This document shows, in pieces, positions 1 through 5,860 of a stretch of 8,178 nucleotides of DNA. The stretch's first letter is position 1; each line of letters opens with the position of its first letter. Source of the stretch: Thermofilaceae archaeon. GTDB taxonomy: Archaea; Thermoproteota; Thermoprotei; Thermofilales; B69-G16. The translations under genes were made by a program, and so were the position numbers. The notes beneath the pieces are model-generated. The model had not been told where the DNA came from, made no database searches, and worked only from the letters and a program-made list of their open reading frames with translations. The stretch is from positions 1 to 8,178 of the forward strand of contig JALURF010000179.1 of assembly GCA_027017165.1 (NCBI GenBank), given 5' to 3'.

Positions 1-19
1 TCTATAGCTTTAGTGTTGA

Positions 20-583
20 TTATAATTGTTTTAGTTGTTGGATTTTTTCTATGAAGTATTGGGCGGTTTCTTCGGGGGTTTTTCCTTGTAGGAGTAAGTC
101 TCCTACTACTGGGAGGGCTATTGTGAATTCGAGGTCGCCGCATTTGTATGTGATTGATAGTTCTTCTTCATATGTGCCTTGGAGGTAGAAATCGTATAGT
201 ATTTCTTCTTCTGTGAATTCTTCTTCGAGTTCTTTTTCGTATTCTTCTTTATGTGCTAATTCGCAGCCTTGCTGTTTTATTTTCTGGTGTAGTATCGGTA
301 TTATAGGGTCGTAGTTTACTAGTGCTCCTAGAGATATTTCTCCTTTTTCAACTGCTTCTCGAATTTTTCCTTTGATGCCGTATCTCTCGGGGTCTATGTA
401 GCGTGGAAAAGTGTACTGGCCTTTTATCTTTATGCTGACGAGAGCCTCTAGTGCGACTTTATCAGGGGATTCTCGCCCGGGTATGAGTATTAGTCCGTAG
501 AGTTTATCTGGGGATATCCAGATCTGGGGTTTTCCTTCTTTCTTATATTTTTCGTATAATTGTTCATAAATTTCCTGGAGCAT
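20..583 (-). CDS. Hypothetical acidic protein, 187 aa
   Basis: I do not recognise this family and assign no function. The ATG at 583 is the only good start. No Shine-Dalgarno site precedes it, but an A/T-only TATA-like box is centred about 28 bases upstream, which suggests a leaderless transcript. The protein appears soluble, with no signal peptide or membrane helix. Residues 1-18 are predicted helical and charged. Residues 20-60 look like beta strands (IWISPDKLYGLILIPG, then LVSIKIKG). Residues 108-130 are a very Glu-rich helical stretch. Residues 143-160 again look like beta strands (ITYKCGDLEFTIALP), followed by LLLQGKTPEETAQYFIEKI, which resembles a turn plus a C-terminal amphipathic helix. 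There are only two cysteines (C107, C148). It is transcribed divergently from the decayed protease gene. Codon use and continuous length support a real gene. Confidence 0.75.
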   Translation of the reverse strand: MLQEIYEQLYEKYKKEGKPQIWISPDKLYGLILIPGRESPDKVALEALVSIKIKGQYTFPRYIDPERYGIKGKIREAVEKGEISLGALVNYDPIIPILHQKIKQQGCELAHKEEYEKELEEEFTEEEILYDFYLQGTYEEELSITYKCGDLEFTIALPVVGDLLLQGKTPEETAQYFIEKIQQLKQL

Positions 584-605
584 AGGATAATTTATTATAT
601 CTAGC

Positions 606-617
606 TATTTATTATTA
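606..617 (-). promoter_or_regulatory. TATA-like box for the 187-aa protein gene
   Basis: An A/T-only stretch reading TAATAATAAATA on the minus strand is centred about 28 bases before the ATG at 583. That is the spacing expected of an archaeal TATA box when transcription starts at or very near the start codon. A second A/T run at 591-599 is too close to the ATG to serve. The region is AT-rich overall, so this is a positional inference only. Confidence 0.4.
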
Positions 618-673
618 ATGTTATTACAAATGAGGGTTCGCTATTCAATTTTAAATATTCTAGACGGCTCGGC

Positions 674-1029
674 TTGGTATTAGAAATTAAAGTTGTAGCT
701 TAAAGCCCGGTTTTTAAGTGGTTCTGAGAAGAAGCTTAGAGCTGAGTTATTAGCTGGTATAGGAGCTATTTACACTTTTTTGCCCAAGTCTAGGCTTGAA
801 AACTTGGGAGTTGAGCCTATCGGAGAGAGGAGGTTTAAGTTGGCTGATGGTAGAATTGTCGAAAGAGATGTAGGTATTGTAGGGATTGAGATTGAAGGTT
901 TGTAATACTCATACGCTTGTAGTTTTTGGGGATGAATATTTGCTAGGAGTCGTCACTTTAGAGGAGTTGGGGCTGCAGGTTGATCCTATTACTGGTGAGT
1001 TGAAGCCTCTTGAACTATTTTTAATGTAG
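674..1029 (+). pseudogene. Decayed clan AA (retropepsin-like) aspartic protease
   Basis: Three plus-strand frames join into one recognisable protein of about 118 codons, the usual size for the small prokaryotic clan AA aspartic proteases. Frame one, from about 674, reads LVLEIKVVA and stops at 701-703. Frame two covers about 705-905 and carries the flap and core pattern: IYTFLPKSRLENLGVEPIG, then FKLADGRIVERDVGIVGIEIEG, ending at a stop at 903-905. Frame three, 904-1029, carries THTLVVFGDEYLLGVVTLEELG and DPITGELKP, ending at TAG 1027-1029. So there are two frame changes, near 700-716 and near 902. In addition the active-site motif, normally Asp-Thr/Ser-Gly-Ala, reads A-G-I-G-A at 753-767, so the catalytic Asp and the following Thr/Ser are both gone. 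A possible TATA box (TTTTAAATA) lies at 650-658. Family recognition is from the motif pattern; loss of function is inferred from the three independent lesions. Confidence 0.8.
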
Positions 1030-1106
1030 TACCTTAATATGGGATATTTAGAAGTTATCGCTTCTCATCTTACTATGAATTATTTCTAGTTAATTATCAC
1101 ACTTCT

Positions 1107-1162
1107 AGAATTATTGGTGTACCAAATAAATAATTCTTGGTTCAATTGAAAATTATATAATT
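1107..1162 (+). promoter_or_regulatory. Putative vapBC operator and promoter (nested palindromes)
   Basis: Several perfect inverted repeats are packed before vapB. AGAATTATT at 1107-1115 is matched by AATAATTCT at 1129-1137. Between them lies TTGGT-GT-ACCAA at 1114-1125. TTCAATTGAA at 1141-1150 is a perfect palindrome, and AATTATATAATT at 1151-1162 is another that doubles as a TATA-like box. A TATA box centred at about 1156 would place transcription start near 1182, about 20 bases before the preferred ATG at 1203. VapB antitoxins with a ribbon-helix-helix fold generally bind palindromes in their own promoter with VapC, so this is the expected place for autoregulation. The repeats are seen directly; their use as an operator is inference. 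Confidence 0.5.
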
Positions 1163-1202
1163 CTATAAGTTAATTAAGCAGTTGAAAATATATAAGTGTG
1201 GT

Positions 1203-1409
1203 ATGTCGACTACTATTACTGTTAGCCGTGAGACTAAGAGACTTTTAGATTCGTTGCGTAGGGGGAGGACTTGGGATGAGTTTCTCAGAGAGCTTGCACT
1301 AGAATATAGAAAGGCTAAGGCAAGAAAAGCTTTAGATGAGCTTCGTAAAACAGCAAACAAAAGAGATTTATCCTATTCAGAGACTAGACTTAAACTTGAA
1401 CTTAAGTGA
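1203..1409 (+). CDS. vapB: VapB-type antitoxin (ribbon-helix-helix)
   Basis: A small protein of 68 residues. Residues 3-8 (TTITVS) form the DNA-contacting beta strand, residues 9-19 the first helix (RETKRLLDSLR), and residues 23-45 the second helix beginning TWDEFLRELALEY. This is the typical pattern of archaeal ribbon-helix-helix VapB antitoxins. The Lys/Arg/Glu-rich C-terminal tail (about 46-68) would be the part that wraps and blocks the toxin. I chose the ATG at 1203 because it puts the beta strand right at the N-terminus, as is usual. A TTG at 1182 in the same frame would add seven residues and coincides with the transcription start expected from the upstream TATA box, so it cannot be excluded. 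No clear Shine-Dalgarno site precedes 1203. The stop codon overlaps the toxin start by four bases (GTGA), which implies translational coupling. Confidence 0.85.
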   Translation: MSTTITVSRETKRLLDSLRRGRTWDEFLRELALEYRKAKARKALDELRKTANKRDLSYSETRLKLELK

Positions 1410-1786
1410 GCGATATGCCAGGAATACTTATCGATACTGATAAACTCATCGATATAGAGAAGGGTGTTGAAGAATTACCGCTTGAAGACTGCTATATCTC
1501 GATAATTACTGTTTATGAGTTTATTAGAGGTAGAACTGATTTTCTTAAAGCAAAGAGCTTGCTAGAGGAGGTGGCAGGGATTATCGATTTAAATAATAAA
1601 GTTATAGTTAAGGCTACAGAGATTTGGAGAAAGCTTAGGAAAAAGGGTCAGATTATAGATGATAGAGATTTATTGATAGGAGCTACGGCTATAGTTTATG
1701 ATCTATATCTCTACACGGGCAATATCAAACATTTTGAGAGATTAAAACGCTTTGGCTTAAAATTTTATAAACGCACATACGAGTAA
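1406..1786 (+). CDS. vapC: VapC-type toxin, PIN-domain ribonuclease
   Basis: A PIN domain of 126 residues, about the usual VapC length. Proteins of this family cleave RNA using Mg or Mn ions held by a cluster of acidic residues. The N-terminal strand ILIDTDKLI carries the first acid (D10). VYEFIRG carries the conserved Glu (E38). The segment IIDDRDLLIGATA carries the third acid (D88, with D85 and D86 adjacent). TGNIKHF near the end holds N106 in the fourth position, where either Asp or Asn occurs in the family. All core positions are intact, so the toxin appears active. The GTG start at 1406 overlaps the vapB stop by four bases. An ATG at 1415, preceded by GTGAG, would shorten it by three residues and is equally plausible. 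It converges on the radical SAM gene, with only 10 bases between the two stop codons. Confidence 0.88.
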   Translation: MSDMPGILIDTDKLIDIEKGVEELPLEDCYISIITVYEFIRGRTDFLKAKSLLEEVAGIIDLNNKVIVKATEIWRKLRKKGQIIDDRDLLIGATAIVYDLYLYTGNIKHFERLKRFGLKFYKRTYE

Positions 1787-1796
1787 AGGCTATATT

Positions 1797-2885
1797 CTAT
1801 TTCAGGATTATTTTTGTGAGTATTTCTGGTTCTGATAAGATTTCTAGTAGTATTTTTTCGTGGGTTTTTAAGCCTTTTCTTATTTTTCGCGGGTATTTGT
1901 TTAGCATTTCTCCGTAGATGTATTTCTCATTTTCTAGGAAGTTTAAGCCTTTTCCGGAATTTAATCCCCCGTATTTCCAGAATTCGTAAAGTGTAGGTCT
2001 CAGTCTGTAGTCTTCTAGGTAGTGTATTCCACAACAATTGGGGACTGTATGTAGGTTGAATAATCCTTCTTTGCACGTCGCGAAGCCTATACCTGCTTTC
2101 ACAGCCGCTTTTTTCAACTCTTTGAGTTTCTTGTATACCCATTCTCGAGTAGGCTTAACAACGTCGATTTCTGGCTTTCTGGGAGAATAAGATATCCAGA
2201 ATTTTCCGTTCTCGTACACCGGGCTTTGAACAAGTCTGCTCAGCGCTTTTAAGTCTTCTCGTCTACACCTTAGAGCTTCGATTATTACCTGTTTAACTCC
2301 AACCATCCTCAATAAGGAGAAGTATTCCTCGATTTCCTCTTTTTCTGTGAAAAGTCCTGGGATTAAGGGTTGTAAGCGTACAATTACGGGGACTCCCTGA
2401 CTTGAAAAGTATTCGCATATTTCCAGTCTTTCCCAAGGTGGCGGGGCTCTGGATTCTAGTTTTTTAGCTAATTCCTCTCTATGAGTTATCAAGGTTATCT
2501 GTAGGATTACCAGGGATTTATCGTGTAGTTTTAATATTTCGCTTTTCCAAGGGTCCTCTATAACGGTTGTGGATTTTGTATTGATTATTAAGGGTATTGA
2601 GTATTTATAGGCGATTTTTAGAATTTTCAAGCTTAGCCTTCTCTCCCGCTCTATGGGTTGGAAGGGCTCGGTGAGAGTGGAGAGCCTGAAGGGTATAGTT
2701 TTTAAACCTCTCTTTGTAAGTTTTTTAGCTATTTTCTCAAACTCTCCTATGACTCTACGGGTTTTCCTTGAATACCAGTTCGCGTAACAGTAGGCGCAGT
2801 TTAGGCTACAGAAATCGTATGGTTCTATTTTTAAGACTGAGTAGCATAGAGAGCTTATATAGGGGCTGGGTCCTATGACGAACAT
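1797..2885 (-). CDS. Radical SAM protein, SplB-like (COG1533 type)
   Basis: A 362-residue radical SAM enzyme. C26, C30 and C33 in CSLNCAYCY form the CX3CX2C motif that binds the 4Fe-4S cluster used to cleave S-adenosylmethionine. LTEPFQPIER (71-80), the segment ending LESRAPPPWERLE (143-155) and VRLQPLIPG (169-177) match the pattern typical of the spore-photoproduct-lyase-like group, in which the second reads EPRAP-SP-ERL. A second Cys group near the C-terminus (C271, C284, C285) could bind a metal or another cluster. Genuine spore photoproduct lyase is a DNA repair enzyme of spore formers. Archaeal relatives have no settled role, so the substrate is unknown. The ATG at 2885 has no Shine-Dalgarno site. 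A weak TATA-like GGCTAAAATC lies about 27 bases upstream (roughly 2909-2918), so it may be leaderless and separately transcribed despite following the GH130 gene by only 49 bases. Confidence 0.85.
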   Translation of the reverse strand: MFVIGPSPYISSLCYSVLKIEPYDFCSLNCAYCYANWYSRKTRRVIGEFEKIAKKLTKRGLKTIPFRLSTLTEPFQPIERERRLSLKILKIAYKYSIPLIINTKSTTVIEDPWKSEILKLHDKSLVILQITLITHREELAKKLESRAPPPWERLEICEYFSSQGVPVIVRLQPLIPGLFTEKEEIEEYFSLLRMVGVKQVIIEALRCRREDLKALSRLVQSPVYENGKFWISYSPRKPEIDVVKPTREWVYKKLKELKKAAVKAGIGFATCKEGLFNLHTVPNCCGIHYLEDYRLRPTLYEFWKYGGLNSGKGLNFLENEKYIYGEMLNKYPRKIRKGLKTHEKILLEILSEPEILTKIILK

Positions 2886-2934
2886 CTAACTTTTAAAATA
2901 GATTAGAGGATTTTAGCCTTGCCGCGGGTTAAAG

Positions 2935-3906
2935 CTAATCCTCGATCCACTTCAGTTTTTCCAAGATTTTATCTAATTCGATAGAGTATATTCCTATAGC
3001 GTAGTCGCTGACTCCGCCCACCCAGTACAGGGTATCCTTCACTAGGACGAGCCCGTTTCCGAATATTACGTGGGGTCTATCTCCATATTTTTCCCATAGG
3101 AGTTTCGGCGCCAAGAGGTAGTCGCTGACGGCTAGCAGTCTTCCGTCGTCCGAGATTAGGCAAAAACCGTTTAGATAAGCGTTCGTCTCTCTATGTATGG
3201 CGTGCCAGCCTACGAGGTATTCGTTAAAGCCTATTTTTACGGTGTTAGTGCTCCATCCTACTTTTAACTCCCATTTCTCGGGGAAGAATATGGGTTTCAT
3301 ATTCTCAGCGTCGATAGTTAAATCTTCGAGGTTTAAAACTCCCCACCACCCGGCTGAGACTCCGCCTACTTCGGGCCTAGTAAGGAAGGGGGAGCGTCTG
3401 CCGTATTCTATAAAAGCGCTATCTTTTAAGGGCGAGATATAGGTCTCGTCCCGGCCTAGTATTCTGATGAAGCCCTTCCTAGTAGGTTTAAACTCGCTGT
3501 TTAAAAGAGCAAATCCCTGCACTACCACTGGTTTAAAACTGTTTCCTCGTACTTGATATCCAAAACCGGTGTATAGGATCGCGTAGCCATCTTTTATCTC
3601 GATTATCCTTGGGTCTTCACACCCTCTAAACTCCCACAACTTCTCCGGGGCTAAGATTATCTCAGTTTCGAACTCTCTCTCATTATTTATATTATCTAGA
3701 TTTACTTCGAATCGGCCAATACTTGAAACGTATAGATGGTAGTCGAATATTAGACGAGGGAAAATCTCTAGTTTCCCCTTTTTAAATAGTGCTCCCGGGT
3801 TAAAAGCCACTAGGGGCTTCTCTCTAGTGTAATTGACGATTTTAATACGTGATGGAGGAATCGGGATGCGCTTCCATCCAGGGTCTTCGATCCTGGGCTT
3901 TCTCAA
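2935..3906 (-). CDS. GH130-family glycoside phosphorylase
   Basis: A 323-residue protein with the sequence landmarks of the five-bladed propeller GH130 (COG2152) family. These enzymes split beta-mannosides, such as mannose-glucose or mannooligosaccharides, with phosphate to give mannose 1-phosphate; some members are hydrolases. NPGAL (36-40) opens the propeller. CEDPRI (96-101) holds D98, the position of the general acid in the family. KDSAF (161-165), GWHAIHR (233-239), EKYGDRPHVIFGNG (272-285) and GVSDYAIGI (298-306) match the later blades. There is no signal peptide, so it should act in the cytoplasm. It is the last gene after a sugar ABC transporter, which points to breakdown of the imported sugar. 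The TTG start at 3906 has GGAG nine bases ahead. The frame stays open back to the ATPase stop codon at 3955-3957, but offers only a CTG as an earlier start. Which GH130 subfamily and substrate apply cannot be told by eye. Confidence 0.85.
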   Translation of the reverse strand: MRKPRIEDPGWKRIPIPPSRIKIVNYTREKPLVAFNPGALFKKGKLEIFPRLIFDYHLYVSSIGRFEVNLDNINNEREFETEIILAPEKLWEFRGCEDPRIIEIKDGYAILYTGFGYQVRGNSFKPVVVQGFALLNSEFKPTRKGFIRILGRDETYISPLKDSAFIEYGRRSPFLTRPEVGGVSAGWWGVLNLEDLTIDAENMKPIFFPEKWELKVGWSTNTVKIGFNEYLVGWHAIHRETNAYLNGFCLISDDGRLLAVSDYLLAPKLLWEKYGDRPHVIFGNGLVLVKDTLYWVGGVSDYAIGIYSIELDKILEKLKWIED

Positions 3907-3915
3907 CTGTTTTTT

Positions 3916-3919
3916 CTCC
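3916..3919 (-). promoter_or_regulatory. Weak RBS supporting the TTG start of GH130
   Basis: GGAG on the minus strand stands nine bases before the TTG at 3906. It is the only Shine-Dalgarno-like site near an allowed start codon. It differs from the GGTGA-plus-four-bases layout used by three other genes of the operon, so this start is less certain than theirs. Confidence 0.4.
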
Positions 3920-3954
3920 GCGGCGGCTAGCTTATCCCTTAGTTCTTTCAGAGG

Positions 3955-5025
3955 CTACACCTCTACTCTAGCTCCAGTCGAGGGGTCGAAAAAGAACATT
4001 TTATCTTCGAATGGTTTCCAATAAACTTTTTCCTTGAAAATAGCGTCTTCAGGCACTTTAAGGACTAGCTCGGCTTCTCCGCAGGCGACGTGTACGTAGG
4101 ATTCAACTCCTAGTTTTTCAAAGCCTATAATCTGGGCTTCGACTAGGTCTTCGCGCGGCGCGGCTGAAACTACGGCGTGCTGAGGTCTAAAGCCTAGGAC
4201 TAGGCTTTTGCCGGATAGTTTTCCGTAGATTTCCGGTATTTTCAGTTTAAAAGCTCCAGCATCGAATACCACCTGTTCTCCGGCTACAACGCTCCCCTCG
4301 ACGAAATTCATGGGAGGACTGCCCACAAAGCCGGCTACGAACATATTGGCTGGCTCGTAGAATATCTGCTCAGGCGTTCCGTACTGCTGCAGCCTGCCCG
4401 CGTTTAAAACCGCGATTCTATCAGCCATAGTCATCGCCTCAACTTGGTCGTGGGTTACGTAGATTGTCGTGATGCCCAACTGTCTCTGTAGTTTCTTGAG
4501 CTCGAACCTCATCTTCACTCTGAGCTTAGCGTCTAGATTGCTCAGCGGTTCGTCCATTAGGAATACTTGGGGTTCTCTCACTAGGGCTCTAGCCAGTGCT
4601 ACTCTCTGCTGTTGTCCTCCGCTCAACTGGCTCGGCTTTCTGTCGAGCAACTCGCTGATGCCCAAGAACTCGGCTACTTCTAAGACTTTTCTCTTCCTCT
4701 CTTCTTTAGGCACTCCGAACATTTTAAGCGGGAATTCTATATTGCCGTAAACGGTCATGTGGGGGTAGAGGGCGTAGCTTTGGAAAACCATGGCGACGTT
4801 TCTCTTAGTGGGGTCGACCTCGTTTACCAGTCTGTCTCCTATCCATATTTCGCCGGAATCTGGTTTTTCAAGCCCGGCTATAAGCCTTAACGTCGTAGAT
4901 TTCCCACAGCCACTCGGCCCGAGCAGGACTACGAATTCCTTATCCCTGACTTCAAGGCTTAAATCGTCTACGGCTACTACTCTTCCAAACTTCTTAGTTA
5001 CGTGTTTTAAAACTACCTTAGCCAT
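3955..5025 (-). CDS. Sugar ABC transporter ATPase (MalK/UgpC type)
   Basis: The 356-residue ATP-hydrolysing subunit of a carbohydrate importer, located on the cytoplasmic face of the membrane. All motifs are intact: Walker A GPSGCGKST (36-44), Q-loop Q82 in VFQSYALYPH, signature LSGGQ (134-138), Walker B VFLMDEP (154-160) with E159 as catalytic Glu, D-loop SNLDAKLR (162-169), and the switch His H192 in YVTHDQ. Residues from about 235 to the end form the TOBE-type C-terminal domain seen in MalK, UgpC and MsmX proteins, which contacts regulators in some members. The length fits this subclass. The ATG at 5025 lies four bases after the preceding permease stop. The site GGGTGA (5030-5035) contains that stop codon and probably serves as the ribosome binding site, with GGGAGGT at 5039-5045 as a reserve. 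Whether it serves only this transporter or several cannot be told. Confidence 0.96.
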   Translation of the reverse strand: MAKVVLKHVTKKFGRVVAVDDLSLEVRDKEFVVLLGPSGCGKSTTLRLIAGLEKPDSGEIWIGDRLVNEVDPTKRNVAMVFQSYALYPHMTVYGNIEFPLKMFGVPKEERKRKVLEVAEFLGISELLDRKPSQLSGGQQQRVALARALVREPQVFLMDEPLSNLDAKLRVKMRFELKKLQRQLGITTIYVTHDQVEAMTMADRIAVLNAGRLQQYGTPEQIFYEPANMFVAGFVGSPPMNFVEGSVVAGEQVVFDAGAFKLKIPEIYGKLSGKSLVLGFRPQHAVVSAAPREDLVEAQIIGFEKLGVESYVHVACGEAELVLKVPEDAIFKEKVYWKPFEDKMFFFDPSTGARVEV

Positions 5026-5029
5026 ATGG

Positions 5030-5860
5030 TCACCCTTTACCTCCCGTAATTACTATACCTCTGATAAGGTATTTATTAAGAGCTACAAAGAGGGCTATAG
5101 TGGGCATAGAGGCTATCAAACTACCGGCTATAATTGGGGTGTACTCCACCCACATGGCTCTCTGAAAGGCGAAGCTTAAGCCTACTGGTAGGGTGAAGTT
5201 CTCGGGGCTTCTGAGGAAGACCAGTGGTCCTAGGAAGGCGTTCCAAGCTCCTAGAAATTGATAAACGGCTACGGCTCCTATAGCTGGTCTGGCGAGGGGG
5301 AAGGCTATGTAAAAGAAGGATTTTACTGGTCCACAGCCGTCGAGTCTAGCTGCTTCGAATATGTCTTCGGGGAGGCTGAGGAAGTATTGTCTCATTAGGA
5401 ATATGCTTGAGACGTTTACTATGCCTAAAATCGCTAATCCGATTATATTATCTACTAATCCGAGCCTGTAGATTATGATGTAGTTAGGGACTAGAGTTAC
5501 GAAGCCTGGTATCATCATTAAGGCTTGGAGAGCCGAGAATAGTCCATCTCTGCCAGGGAACTCGAGTCTGGCGAAGGCGAAGCCGGCCATCGCTGTGAAA
5601 ATTACGTTTCCAGCTACTATTATCCCGGCGTATACCGCGGAGTTTAAAATCCATCTAGTGAAGAGTTTTAGTCTGAAGAGTTTTTCGAAGTTCTCCATAG
5701 TGAAGGGGTTGGGGATCCACTCTGGAGGGTATTTAGAGGCTTGTTCCCACCTCATAAACGCCGCTACGGTAGAGCGTAGAAAAGGCATTAAGTATACGAA
5801 GGCGAAAGCCAGTAAGACGGCGTAGACGAAGGCCATCCAGAGTATTCTCTTCAAGTTCAC
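5030..5860 (-). CDS. Sugar ABC transporter permease (MalG type)
   Basis: A 276-residue inner-membrane subunit of the carbohydrate uptake (CUT1) family. About six hydrophobic helices are visible: roughly residues 8-28, 73-96, 107-131, 138-156, 192-213 and 242-262. The cytoplasmic loop that docks on the ATPase carries the EAA motif: EAARLDGCGP beginning at E169, with the conserved Gly at 175 and Pro at 188 (FPLARP). The start is GTG at 5860, whose first bases overlap the upstream permease stop (GTGA). A strong Shine-Dalgarno site, GGAGGTGGA (5866-5874), lies within the end of the preceding gene, so translation is both coupled and well primed. The short N-terminus before the first helix is normal for MalG-type partners. 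Confidence 0.95.
   Translation of the reverse strand: MNLKRILWMAFVYAVLLAFAFVYLMPFLRSTVAAFMRWEQASKYPPEWIPNPFTMENFEKLFRLKLFTRWILNSAVYAGIIVAGNVIFTAMAGFAFARLEFPGRDGLFSALQALMMIPGFVTLVPNYIIIYRLGLVDNIIGLAILGIVNVSSIFLMRQYFLSLPEDIFEAARLDGCGPVKSFFYIAFPLARPAIGAVAVYQFLGAWNAFLGPLVFLRSPENFTLPVGLSFAFQRAMWVEYTPIIAGSLIASMPTIALFVALNKYLIRGIVITGGKG

Noticed and set aside
1030..1106. Possible small gene or RNA between the pseudogene and the vapB operator
   Set aside because: Only short frames with stops and AT-rich sequence are present; no start with a ribosome binding site, stable stem or known RNA motif was seen.
1163..1360. Minus-strand open frame opposite vapB
   Set aside because: It lies antisense to a well-supported antitoxin gene, and its Ser/Leu-rich product resembles no known family; a shadow frame.
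1927..2142. Second minus-strand frame within the radical SAM gene
   Set aside because: It is fully contained in the radical SAM gene in another frame, has no ribosome binding site noticed and no recognisable motif.
2904..2940. GATTAG/CTAATC inverted repeat between the GH130 and radical SAM genes as a terminator
   Set aside because: The stem is only six bases with a loop of roughly 25 bases or more and no following T-run, so it is expected by chance in such sequence.
4469..5179. Plus-strand open frames opposite the ATPase and MalG-type genes
   Set aside because: They are Ser/Leu/Pro-rich mirror frames of strongly supported minus-strand genes.
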